Source of the DNA: JBFLYO01 sp040756745 | GTDB lineage: Bacteria; Bacteroidota; Ignavibacteria; UBA10030; UBA6906 | Direction: 5' to 3' | Assembly (NCBI GenBank): GCA_040756745.1 | Contig: JBFLYO010000038.1 | Coordinates: 1 to 32,131, forward strand | Length of the DNA stretch: 32,131 nucleotides | Shown: one piece after another, positions 1-7,154 of the stretch | Layout: every line of letters starts with the position of its first letter | Numbering within the stretch: the stretch's first letter is position 1 | Notes under the pieces: model-generated | Seen by the model: only the letters and a program-made list of their open reading frames with translations | The model's database searches: none | Told to the model about the DNA's origin: nothing | Program-made: the position numbers and the translations under genes

Positions 1-1
1 G

Positions 2-91
2 GAAACTTTTCTGGACTCCAGGCGGTTAGTGCATGAGAAGCTTCTCGATCGTCTTGTCGAGAGTTCAGCACCAACCGAGAGTGCAGCGTAA
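2..91 (+). CDS. 3' end of an unidentified gene (partial)
   Basis: An open frame enters from the window edge and ends at a TAA at 89-91, giving 29 residues that finish ...LLDRLVESSAPTESAA. The composition (charged amphipathic helix, then a polar Ser/Ala tail) looks like a normal protein C-terminus. It is convergent with the HEAT-repeat gene that ends at 122. No family can be named from so short a piece, and the frame could be open by chance. Confidence 0.4.
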   Translation, partial: ETFLDSRRLVHEKLLDRLVESSAPTESAA

Positions 92-121
92 ATCACTGAA
101 CGTCAGATGAAGTCTTAGCGA

Positions 122-451
122 CTACACATTAACCAACGCCTCAACACAGCGCTTGTCGCCGATGTGGGCCAACGCCTCAACGGCCGCTGCCTGCATCTTG
201 GTTGGTAGTCGCTCTTCCAGCAAGGAGAGCAATGCATCAACGGCACGAGGATCTCCAATCTCACCCAGTGCCTGCGCAGCCTCAGGGATCCAGCGACCCA
301 TATCGGGTGCAAGCGCTGCTATTAAGAGGTTTACCGAACCTCTGTCTCTGAGGCGTCCAAGTTGGATAGCGGCCGATTGGCGCTTCCAGAAATCTCCATA
401 CCCTTTTGACCTAAGCTGTTTACGGAGCCGTCGGACTTTCAACCAGCGCAT
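122..451 (-). CDS. small HEAT-repeat (PBS-lyase-like) protein
   Basis: The 109-residue product is built of HEAT-type helical repeats. Residues about 24-75 and 76-109 carry the usual pattern of an alanine-rich helix followed by G(D)PRAVDALL or GDKRCVEALV. Such repeats are scaffolds for protein-protein contact or occur in phycobilin-lyase-like proteins; no catalytic motif is visible. The N-terminus is basic (MRWLKVRRLRKQLRSKG), with no signal peptide. The ATG at 451 is preceded by a strong GAGGAGGG Shine-Dalgarno about 5 bases upstream, which supports this start. The protein ends abruptly in the middle of a repeat, so it may be a trimmed relative of longer HEAT proteins. The precise role is unknown. 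Confidence 0.72.
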   Translation of the reverse strand: MRWLKVRRLRKQLRSKGYGDFWKRQSAAIQLGRLRDRGSVNLLIAALAPDMGRWIPEAAQALGEIGDPRAVDALLSLLEERLPTKMQAAAVEALAHIGDKRCVEALVNV

Positions 452-1021
452 AAGACCCTCCTCATTCGGGTTGTGCGCGTTTGGTCGATATCTCGTTGCA
501 GTTCACAGTCAACTCGCCGAACTCTTGTTCACATGGTTTCCAGAGAAAAACCTCTTTCTGGATTGATTAGATGTACCGCAAGACGCCTTATCAAGATGTA
601 TCTTTGCTTGCGCCTGCCATGTGCAAATTCAATTTTGCGTGAGTGTGAGTAATGAACCCAGACCAGTTTACCCGCCGTCTTTTATGGCGGGCCTGCTATT
701 CTCAGCCGAAGGTTTATGCGCCGTCCGCCGCCAATCCCGAAAGGTGTATGGTCCGCCACAGCGAAGACCAATCGATGAGCAACGGGCACAGGAGCGCCGG
801 TTGGGTTGAGTCTCAATACAGCATCGTACACTGTGCGCGCCACTGTTGTGTGACGCAACGGGAGGCCTCTATGCTCTTGACATTCTCCTTCTTGAAGGTG
901 TTACGCGCTGCGCGATTCTATTCTCATGCTATCCAGTGGCATTTTTCTGCAAAGTCGTATTGCGGCAAACCGTATTATTGTTAGCTTTAGTATGTAACAC
1001 CATCAGAAAGGGGGCCTACAA
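452..1021. other. 570-bp intergenic stretch without a convincing gene
   Basis: Short open frames exist on the plus strand (621-809, 652-984), but their translations are rich in Arg, Cys and His, have no domain pattern, and overlap each other in different frames. The stretch holds a GC-rich hairpin at 671-691 and ends with the AAAGGGGG ribosome site of the next gene. The composition is AT-richer than the rest of the window. I see no RNA gene here. Confidence 0.55.
671..691. repeat. GC-rich hairpin
   Basis: A perfect 6-bp stem, CCCGCC (671-676) with GGCGGG (686-691), encloses a 9-base T-rich loop. There is no downstream T run, so it is not a clear rho-independent terminator. It may be the remnant of a palindromic repeat. 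Confidence 0.4.
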
Positions 1022-1672
1022 ATGTATGCAATCAACCATGCCGCGACTGCATTACTGTTAAAGAGGAAGTTTCCCACCGCCAAAATGATTTGGCTTCTCA
1101 TCTCTGTCCAATTAATCGAGCTTCTCTGGGTAGCCTTCAATCTCCTCGGAATTGAATATTTCAGCGTACGCGATTCTGTTATTCACCTTGACTACCTTCC
1201 ATGGTCGCACTCGGTTCTATCTACGGTTTCGTTAGCTCTAATTGCCTGGCTCATCGTAAGCAAGGGATTCAAAAACAAGCCGCTTGGAGTCGCGGTTGCC
1301 ATTGGAATTCTTTCGCACGTCGTTTTGGACATTTTCATGCATGAGCCGGACATAGCCTTGACTCCCTTCGCTGGGTATGTTTTCGGGTTGAATATTCAAA
1401 GCTTTCCGCTCCTAACAATCATTGTTGAAACCGGCTACGGTGTCTTCTGTTGGTGGTATTTTAAGGGGAATCGGGCCCTTCTAATAGCCATTGTGGCATT
1501 GAACCTTGCCAACATCCCGACGATCTTCAACGTTTCTCCAGCTCTCAACGATTTCTTCGATAAAATGCCATTCATTCTTCCCACCGTCATCTTGGCACAA
1601 ATCCTTTACACCTGGTATTTCGTTTGGCGGTTTAGCCGACAACCTGCCGAGGCGGCTGGGATGACCGCATGA
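1022..1672 (+). CDS. YdjM/DUF457-like membrane-bound metal-dependent hydrolase family protein
   Basis: The 216-residue polytopic membrane protein has about six hydrophobic segments. It carries the histidine and acidic positions typical of the YdjM/DUF457 family: NHAATALL at the N-terminus, LPWSHSVLST near residue 60, and LSHVVLDIFMHEPD near residues 97-112. In known relatives these residues are thought to bind metal at the membrane face; the substrate is not established. The ATG at 1022 has AAAGGGGG about 6 bases upstream. The stop overlaps the start of the SRPBCC gene (ATGA), so the two are translationally coupled. Base composition is AT-richer than the arginine region, which may mean horizontal acquisition. 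Confidence 0.82.
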   Translation: MYAINHAATALLLKRKFPTAKMIWLLISVQLIELLWVAFNLLGIEYFSVRDSVIHLDYLPWSHSVLSTVSLALIAWLIVSKGFKNKPLGVAVAIGILSHVVLDIFMHEPDIALTPFAGYVFGLNIQSFPLLTIIVETGYGVFCWWYFKGNRALLIAIVALNLANIPTIFNVSPALNDFFDKMPFILPTVILAQILYTWYFVWRFSRQPAEAAGMTA

Positions 1673-2103
1673 GATTCACGAACTCCATTCTCATTCATCA
1701 ACCGGTCGAAAAAGTCTTCTCGTTTGTGTCGAATTTTGAGAATTCTCCCAAATGGAACTATGCCGTCATCACGTGTGAACGATCCACGAGTGGCCCACTC
1801 GGCCTGGGCCACGTTTTCAACCACAAACGACAGTTTCTTGGCCGCGTTCTTGAAGAATCGTTCTCAATATCGCGGTTTGAGCACAACGCGCGAGTGACTA
1901 TTGAGAGTCTTGAAGCCAGGTACCCCTTCATCATGGAATATTCCTTCGAACCCCGGGATAGCAACACACTTCTGATAAATCTGTTCGAGTTGCGTACAAC
2001 CGGGCCTTTCAGACTTGCCGAGTTTCTACTAAGACCGAAGGTCAACAAAGCCGTCAACCACAACCTGCACGCCCTGAAAAGTCTATTGGAATCTAACCCT
2101 TAA
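1669..2103 (+). CDS. SRPBCC (START/Bet v1-like) family protein
   Basis: The 144-residue product begins MRFTNSILIHQPVEKVFSFV, the classic opening of polyketide-cyclase/dehydrase-like SRPBCC proteins: strand 1, then PVEKVF helix, then SNFENSPKWN. It continues with alternating strands and a long C-terminal helix (about residues 115-144, FLLRPKVNKAVNHNLHALKSLLES). The fold makes a hydrophobic cavity for lipids or small aromatic molecules. No signal peptide is seen, so it is probably cytosolic. It overlaps the upstream YdjM-like gene by 4 bases, so the two probably form one operon. The ligand cannot be read from the sequence. Confidence 0.83.
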   Translation: MRFTNSILIHQPVEKVFSFVSNFENSPKWNYAVITCERSTSGPLGLGHVFNHKRQFLGRVLEESFSISRFEHNARVTIESLEARYPFIMEYSFEPRDSNTLLINLFELRTTGPFRLAEFLLRPKVNKAVNHNLHALKSLLESNP

Positions 2104-2343
2104 TGCATTCACAACGTGTTTTCCAAGCCAATGTTGTTTGCCGCAAAACGTGCGATGTATTGTGGGGCGACTGTACAACCTCTATGAATGAATCGCGTTG
2201 CGTGTTGCAATTGCGATACCGCTAGCCTCTATTCCTCCCAATTTCAAATGGAAGTCACACTGCGCAATTGTTGCCTCAATCCATCCGCCGCACCCTGCCC
2301 AAGATTGAGTCGAGGACATATGCAAAAATATTGGGAACCGGCC

Positions 2344-2682
2344 TCACATGCGCAGGATCGTACTACCAATCACTCCAAACGCCACAATCGTCACAACCTC
2401 CACCCCAAGACAAATCACCACAGCATCCGGAAAAAGCGGCACGCTCCCATACTTCATTGCCAGGTAGACCGCAAACCCGATCCCGATCGCCACGTCGAGG
2501 AAGTACGGCAGCGGGATCGGAACGAACGGGAGCACAATCCAAAGCGCAAGCGGCCCGCCCGCGATCAGCATCGAGGTCCAGTAAGAAACGCCCAGTTTCC
2601 TGAAACGGAACGCGGCCCAATACAAAAGGGATTTGAGAAGGAGCAGAATGGGGAGCGTAAATACTGCAAGTCCGAGTTTCAT
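2344..2682 (-). CDS. small integral membrane protein, unknown
   Basis: The 112-residue protein is very hydrophobic, with about three to four transmembrane segments (residues about 3-22, 33-55, 59-80, 86-110) joined by short basic loops. The start ATG at 2682 has CGGAG about 4-8 bases upstream. A longer plus-strand frame over the same bases (2188-2784) is low-complexity and rich in His, Arg and Lys, so this strand is preferred. I do not recognise the family. It stands alone between repeat-rich spacers. Confidence 0.62.
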   Translation of the reverse strand: MKLGLAVFTLPILLLLKSLLYWAAFRFRKLGVSYWTSMLIAGGPLALWIVLPFVPIPLPYFLDVAIGIGFAVYLAMKYGSVPLFPDAVVICLGVEVVTIVAFGVIGSTILRM

Positions 2683-2754
2683 CGTCTCCGAACGTCAATC
2701 GGTACAATGAAGCTTCGCTCGCGGGGAACACACGCGAGCCGCCTCCAGCATCCC

Positions 2755-2795
2755 GAATTCAGATATCTGATATCAGATATCTGATATCTGAATTC
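2755..2795. repeat. heptamer array (A/T)GATATC, near-palindromic
   Basis: Four 7-base units, AGATATC, TGATATC, AGATATC and TGATATC, lie between two GAATTC hexamers. The 41-bp block is almost self-complementary, with only a few mismatched positions. The unit length matches the other phased arrays in this window. Confidence 0.9.
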
Positions 2796-3064
2796 GAAGC
2801 CACGAGCCTCAGGACCTGAAGTCGAGCCAAAGCAAAACGCCGTCCCGTACAGCTTGATCAAGCAGGGGGAGAGTCGTTTTAGGGTAACAGCATTATCGAA
2901 AGGACGTCACTTCACAGTCTCCACCGGCACAGGATGAATTGGCCGGGATTCATCCCGAAGACAGCCGGATGGGCCTGGAAGCGGATGTGATGGGGGCAAT
3001 ATTGCCACGATTCTTGGTAAAAGTCAAGTGCGTGGCTCTCGTCCTACGGTAGCGCTGAGGTGCG

Positions 3065-3220
3065 GGGAGTAAGGAGTACGGCGGTAGGGAGTAGGGAGAG
3101 GCCAGAATCCTGCCAAGAGTAAGCAGTAAGCAGAAGGCAGTAGGCAGAATGCGGCATGGAGAGAGCGGAAGTCAGTAGTCAGAAATCAGAAGTCAGAGAG
3201 CGGAAAGCGGTATGCCCGAC
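3065..3220. repeat. degenerate heptamer array (AGTAGGG / AGTAAGC / AGAAGTC types)
   Basis: The region reads as successive 7-base units. First come GGAGTA(A/C)-type and GGGAGTA words, then AGTAAGC twice, AGAAGGC, AGTAGGC and AGAATGC. After a short break come AGAAGTC/AGTAGTC/AGAAATC-type words ending in GGAAAGC. Different words follow one another in the same 7-base phase, with one or two interruptions. It is not coding in any frame that I would accept. Confidence 0.8.
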
Positions 3221-3231
3221 GTCCACGACGC

Positions 3232-3726
3232 CTACTGCATCACCTCAATATCGCCGTACGTTGTCCAGACTTGAGGCGGGCGAATCACCGAGAAATAAAG
3301 ACGGTAGAGCTTTGGCTCGAGTCCCGTAAGGGGAACGGAGAACTGATGTGTTCCAGGAGGTATTCTTCGCCTGGCAACCCAATCGATCGCGTGATCAGGA
3401 CGATCGTTCAGTGTGATCACCACTGAATCCCAGCCCGGTATCGTAAACTGGAAGTTCGATCCCCCACTGGCCGGGTTGGGATACGCCGCTGCCACAAATA
3501 CGCAACGCTGAAAATTGTAAATACTATCCGGCGGATCGCAGAGCGATATCTGCCTCCAGTCGTCTATATCAATCTTGCCAATCGGCTGCGGGCCGGAAGG
3601 GCCCGTTTCAGTGATCCCGGAAAAAAGGTCCGGCTCCGTTCCGAGGTCGGTACAGCAAAGTGAAACGACTGCCGGAAGGAGGAAACTCAAAGCCCGCGTC
3701 ACCTGACTCGACCTCCGTCGTTGCAT
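3232..3726 (-). CDS. putative lipoprotein with a YPNP/FlgD-Ig-like C-terminal module
   Basis: From the ATG at 3726 (CCGGGAA about 8 bases upstream) the product is 164 residues. The N-terminus is basic, then hydrophobic (LSFLLPAVVSLCC), which suggests a lipoprotein signal with Cys24 or Cys25 as the lipidated residue, although the lipobox is not ideal. Residues about 82-164 start with AAYPNP and continue as a beta-sandwich pattern (FQFTIPGWDSVVITLND, PPGTHQF, YRLYFSV, GDIEVMQ). This resembles the FlgD-Ig-like/sorting-type modules common in Ignavibacteria lipoproteins. A TTG start at 3795 would add 23 residues that spoil the signal peptide. Its role is unknown; it is probably exported. It faces the same way as the secreted protein at 3819-4775. 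Confidence 0.65.
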   Translation of the reverse strand: MQRRRSSQVTRALSFLLPAVVSLCCTDLGTEPDLFSGITETGPSGPQPIGKIDIDDWRQISLCDPPDSIYNFQRCVFVAAAYPNPASGGSNFQFTIPGWDSVVITLNDRPDHAIDWVARRRIPPGTHQFSVPLTGLEPKLYRLYFSVIRPPQVWTTYGDIEVMQ

Positions 3727-3818
3727 TGCACGTTCCCGGCTATTGCCTTTATGTTCTCCGGCCGCACTCGCAATGCGGAATGAAAGCATCTTCAAGGTCC
3801 ACTTCCGATGAAGGGTTA

Positions 3819-4775
3819 TTATCTGATAAGGACCAGGCGAAGAGTTTCAACGAAATCGTCCGCGCGCAGGCAACAAAAGTATGCGCCTGACGCACGGCCG
3901 GTGGCGTCCCAGGGGACGTTGTAGTCCCCGGCCTTCAGGTCTCCCTCGAATAAGGTCTGCAGAATCCGACCCTGGATGTCAATAATCTCCAGTGAGACGT
4001 GCGCACTCCTTGCAATTGTAAAAGAGATCGATGTCCTTGGATTGAACGGGTTCGGATAGTTCGATTTCAGACGCGCAATCCTTACTGCAGGTGAACGTTC
4101 GATCACTGCCTCCGACGGATCGCCGAGTGCATCAACCCTTGCATACGTGCTCCCGTAGAGATATCCGCTCGTCCAGGAATCCCGATACCGGCGCGAGAAG
4201 AAACCGACGACCGGAGATACGCTGACGGTATCGGCAAAACTCCCGTAGACACCAAACGCCGTTGTGTCTTTCCACGGCCAGATTCGTTTCTGCGTCCCCC
4301 CTTCCTCGTATCGATGCATCGGGTCGCGAATCGCATCCCGCAAATGTACAAGCGGAAACCTCCACACGACACCGGAACAGCTCAGCTCGTGCCGGCCCGT
4401 CAGGCACTCCTTCAACCGGAGTGCTACGGTATCCTTGACCAAATACGTTGTGTCCGAACCGGGGGGAAACGGCGGGTACGAGGCGCGGCGAAATGTATAA
4501 TCCCGAATCTCGCGAACCGACCAGGCGATGGTTGTGTCATCCAAAGAGGTTGAATCCAGGATGACATAGCGCACTCGGCCCCGACGAGTGATGAAATCGC
4601 TGCCGTAGTACTCTGACGAAAAGGACGAATCCCAGAACTCGTACGAATACACCAGGTGCGGCTCCAGTGGAAAGACGTCGACCAGTGAATCCGCCAGTCC
4701 GAAGGCAAGTGGATGCGATGCTGCATCACTGCAGACGAGGAGAATGAAGAGCAACAATGTACGCCACGCCCTCAT
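3819..4775 (-). CDS. secreted protein with C-terminal type IX (Por) sorting domain
   Basis: From the ATG at 4775 (AGAAGGG about 7 bases upstream) the product is 318 residues. It has a clear signal peptide (MRAWRTLLLFILLVCSDAAS). The middle has no recognised domain; it is rich in aromatic residues and in D/S/T, as in extracellular beta proteins. Residues about 235-318 form a complete type A sorting domain: SNYPNPFNP at 238-246, SISFTIA, VSLEIIDIQGRI, then GAYFCCLRA and a final LRLVLIR. Such proteins cross the outer membrane by the type IX system. An upstream start at 4895 would run through the heptamer array at 4854-4930 and lose the signal peptide, so it is rejected. The cargo function is unknown. 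Confidence 0.82.
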   Translation of the reverse strand: MRAWRTLLLFILLVCSDAASHPLAFGLADSLVDVFPLEPHLVYSYEFWDSSFSSEYYGSDFITRRGRVRYVILDSTSLDDTTIAWSVREIRDYTFRRASYPPFPPGSDTTYLVKDTVALRLKECLTGRHELSCSGVVWRFPLVHLRDAIRDPMHRYEEGGTQKRIWPWKDTTAFGVYGSFADTVSVSPVVGFFSRRYRDSWTSGYLYGSTYARVDALGDPSEAVIERSPAVRIARLKSNYPNPFNPRTSISFTIARSAHVSLEIIDIQGRILQTLFEGDLKAGDYNVPWDATGRASGAYFCCLRADDFVETLRLVLIR

Positions 4776-4853
4776 AAGCCCTTCTATTCCGTGGACGGTT
4801 TGATGCTCGTAGCTTGCCACTTCGGCTTCGCGACGGTGAATAACAGCGCGCGT

Positions 4854-4930
4854 CAATCCACAATGGTCAATCCACAATCGACAATCCACAACCATCTCTC
4901 CCCCTACTCCCTACTTCCCTACCCCTTACT
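4854..4930. repeat. eleven-unit heptamer array (CAATCCA then CCTACTC words)
   Basis: Eleven 7-base units follow without a break: CAATCCA, CAATGGT, CAATCCA, CAATCGA, CAATCCA, CAACCAT, CTCTCCC, CCTACTC, CCTACTT, CCCTACC, CCTTACT. Two unlike word families share one phase, with a transition unit between them. It sits upstream of the secreted-protein gene starting at 4775. Confidence 0.9.
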
Positions 4931-4955
4931 CAACGAGCTGTCAAGCAAGTGTGCT

Positions 4956-6191
4956 TCATCCAAGGAGCAATAGCGGCACGTGTGCCACCGCCCAAACCGC
5001 ATACCGCCACGCCACCGCCCTCCTCTCCCCCGGCACCAGAAACCCGAAGTAGACCCCCTTGACAACCGTGTTGCTCATCATCGCAATGAGCACCGCCGTC
5101 ACGACAATATCCCCCAGAGAAGGGACCTGAATCATCGACAGAATGAATGGATCAATGTCGGACACGCCGACGAGCGCACCCAGGGCGTATAAGCCCGTGA
5201 GCCCCATCGACTCCCGTACCATCTCCGTCGCGACGAGCAGTACCACGAACAACACCGCAAACATCAAGGCCGGCGTGATCTCAAATGGGTTCTGTAACGA
5301 CGGCGGGGGCTCGTGCTCTTCGCCCCCGTCCCGGGTCACGCGGAATGAGAGCGCCAGACCAACAACACTCAGCACAACAAGCTTCCACCAGAGCGGGTCG
5401 ACAAAAATCGGACTCACAATCGCAACCAACACAAGAATGCGCAGATACATCACGCTCCCGGCAAGTATCGCCGCCTGCAACGCCCGCGCCCCACGCTGCG
5501 GAGACGTCTGCGCCAAGCGCCCTACCGCAATGGTCACCGCTGTGCTCGAAACAATCCCTCCTAGTAAACCCGACAACCACAACCCCACCCGCTCACCAAA
5601 CTTCTTCGACAGGAAATACCCGACAAACCCGATCGACGAAACCAGAATCACGATCCGCCAGATGGCCGTGGGATTGAGCTCGAAGCGGGTAAAAGGCCGG
5701 TCGGGCAAGACCGGCAGTATGATCATCGTGACAAGGAGGAACTTGAGCGTGGCCAGGAATTCCACCTTGTTCAGATTCTCTACGTAAGTCTCAAGTCGCG
5801 CTTTCTCGGAGAGCAGTATGGTATTGAAGACCCCCAGCGCCATCGCGGCCCAGATGTCGACGAGTAGCGCCAGTGCCCCCGTGACAAACGTGAGCAGCGC
5901 GGAAACTTCGCTCGTCGATCCGTACCTCTCCGACTTGATCTTGGCGACGTACGCGATGCCTGTGAGCACTGTCATCGCTAGCATCCCTGCGGGCAGAAAG
6001 AATTCTGCCCCGACGTTATGAAGCCAAGCACAGCCGAATCCAAGCAACGAGATCAGCGGATGAGTCCGCACTCCGCCAAAGACCAGCTTCTGCTGCTCGA
6101 TCTTTGTGCTCTCACGCTCGAGCCCAACAAGGAACCCGAGCGCAAGCGCAACCACAAACCTGAGCTGAACTGTCCATTCAATCGTGGTCAT
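4956..6191 (-). CDS. MgtC/SapB family membrane protein with DUF4010 domain
   Basis: The 411-residue protein has about twelve hydrophobic segments. The first about 140 residues match the MgtC/SapB pattern: RFVVALALGFLVGLERE, GVRTHPLISLLG and GMLAMTVLTGIAYVAK. The rest is the DUF4010 membrane domain, with FVGYFLSKKFGERVGLWLSGLLGG followed by IVSSTAVTIAVG. Members of this family are inner-membrane proteins of uncertain transport or regulatory role. The start ATG overlaps the stop of the upstream uridine kinase by 4 bases (ATGA), so the two genes are coupled. Confidence 0.88.
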   Translation of the reverse strand: MTTIEWTVQLRFVVALALGFLVGLERESTKIEQQKLVFGGVRTHPLISLLGFGCAWLHNVGAEFFLPAGMLAMTVLTGIAYVAKIKSERYGSTSEVSALLTFVTGALALLVDIWAAMALGVFNTILLSEKARLETYVENLNKVEFLATLKFLLVTMIILPVLPDRPFTRFELNPTAIWRIVILVSSIGFVGYFLSKKFGERVGLWLSGLLGGIVSSTAVTIAVGRLAQTSPQRGARALQAAILAGSVMYLRILVLVAIVSPIFVDPLWWKLVVLSVVGLALSFRVTRDGGEEHEPPPSLQNPFEITPALMFAVLFVVLLVATEMVRESMGLTGLYALGALVGVSDIDPFILSMIQVPSLGDIVVTAVLIAMMSNTVVKGVYFGFLVPGERRAVAWRYAVWAVAHVPLLLLG

Positions 6192-6817
6192 CGCGCTTTT
6201 GCCTCCCCGAGCAGTGTGCCGATCCGCGCAACGACCATGTCGATCGCAACGGCGTTCTCGGCCCCGCGCGGGATGATCACGTCGGCCCAGCGCTTGCTCG
6301 GCTCCACGAATTCAAGATGCATTGGCTTCACCGTTTCAATGTATTGGCTCATGACCGACTCCACCGACCGCCCCCGCTCCATGATGTCCCGCCTGACCCT
6401 CCGCACCAGCCGCTCGTCGGCGTCGGTATCGACGAATATCCTGATGTCCATCAGCTCCCGGAGCTGTCTCCCGACAAAGATCAAAATGCCGTCAAGAATA
6501 ACGATCTCCTTCGGCTCCACCCTCCGCGTCGCCTCCGTCCGGCGGTGGGTCGTGAAATTATAGACGGGGATCTCGACTGCCCGCCCGCTTTTGAGCTCCT
6601 GGATGTGCCTGATCAGCAGATCGGTCTCGAGCGAGTCTGGATGATCGAAGTTGACCTCCGCCGGCGTCTTCCCGCCATAGGTGCCGATGTCTCTATAATA
6701 GGAGTCATGCTGGATCACCGCGACGCGGGTGTGGTCCAGCCGCTCAAGAATCTTGTTGGTAACCGTCGTCTTTCCCGATCCCGTCCCTCCGGCAATGCCG
6801 ATGACGAGAGGAGTCAT
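6188..6817 (-). CDS. udk: uridine kinase
   Basis: This cytosolic enzyme phosphorylates uridine and cytidine in pyrimidine salvage. From the ATG at 6817 the product is 209 residues, the normal length. Motifs are the P-loop GIAGGTGSGKTTV near residues 5-17, IQHDSYYRDI, VNFDHPDS(L)ETDLL near 44-58, PVYNFTTHRR, a Walker B-like IVILDGILIF and the lid region RRDIMERGRSVESV. A longer frame starting at 6979 would add 54 residues of low-complexity sequence translated from a palindromic repeat, so it is rejected. No strong Shine-Dalgarno is seen before 6817. It is coupled by a 4-base overlap to the MgtC-like gene. Confidence 0.95.
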   Translation of the reverse strand: MTPLVIGIAGGTGSGKTTVTNKILERLDHTRVAVIQHDSYYRDIGTYGGKTPAEVNFDHPDSLETDLLIRHIQELKSGRAVEIPVYNFTTHRRTEATRRVEPKEIVILDGILIFVGRQLRELMDIRIFVDTDADERLVRRVRRDIMERGRSVESVMSQYIETVKPMHLEFVEPSKRWADVIIPRGAENAVAIDMVVARIGTLLGEAKAR

Positions 6818-6922
6818 GTGAGAGCGATGAGGTGAGGATTCATGAGAGGCAGGAGGCAAGATATGATGCGCGTGGGCGAGATGCAAGGTTCTCTCACAGT
6901 GCTTCACGAAACCCACCCCCGG

Positions 6923-6990
6923 CCCCTCCCTTGAAAAGGGAGGGGGGGTTGCAGTCCAATCTCCCCTTCTCCTTTTCAAGGGGAAGAGGT
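6923..6990. repeat. inverted pair of CCTTGAAAAGG palindromic repeats
   Basis: The first copy forms a perfect 10-bp hairpin: CCCCTCCCTT (6923-6932), loop GAA, AAGGGAGGGG (6936-6945). A second, diverged copy in the opposite orientation follows at about 6962-6990 (CCTTTTCAAGGGG core). From memory, repeats of this shape are widely dispersed between genes in several bacterial phyla. Their function is unclear. Confidence 0.75.
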
Positions 6991-7018
6991 TAGGGGGATA
7001 GGGTTACGAAAAGATCAA

Positions 7019-7060
7019 TTGACGATGGACAATTGACCATTGACGATTGACAATTGACGG
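7019..7060. repeat. six-unit heptamer array (TTGACNA)
   Basis: Six unbroken 7-base units: TTGACGA, TGGACAA, TTGACCA, TTGACGA, TTGACAA, TTGACGG. The array lies 95 bases upstream of htpX. Some units look like sigma-70 -35 boxes, but the tandem pattern explains them better. Confidence 0.9.
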
Positions 7061-7154
7061 AGAACACGCCGCCGAACCTGGCAACAATCCCCCGTGTTCT
7101 TTATATTGAAGCATTGAAAAAACACATAACGCTCACAACCCATTTCGCAACACA

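Larger units (their letters stand above)
2683..3231. other. repeat-filled intergenic region (549 bp)
   Basis: No convincing coding frame is present. The region holds two heptamer arrays, annotated separately at 2755-2795 and 3065-3220. Between them (about 2800-3060) lies unstructured sequence without a recognisable RNA gene. Confidence 0.6.
6818..7154. other. repeat-bearing divergent intergenic region (337 bp)
   Basis: This spacer separates udk (leftward) from htpX (rightward) and must hold both promoters. It contains a pair of palindromic repeats (6923-6990) and a heptamer array (7019-7060). No gene is seen. The 95 bases just before htpX carry no obvious ribosome-binding site. Confidence 0.6.

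Noticed and set aside
652..984. Plus-strand open frame of 110 codons
   Set aside because: It has unusual Cys/His/Arg content, no domain and overlaps another frame. It is left as non-coding.
897..1000. Inverted repeat GGTGTTAC / GTAACACC as possible element ends
   Set aside because: Eight-base arms about 100 bases apart are within chance, and there is no transposase or target duplication.
2188..2784. Plus-strand open frame of 198 codons
   Set aside because: It is rich in His, Arg and Lys and runs into the heptamer block. The opposite strand encodes a coherent membrane protein.
7019..7060. Multiple TTGACA-like -35 boxes before htpX
   Set aside because: They are units of a regular heptamer array, and no matching -10 elements were identified at the right spacing.
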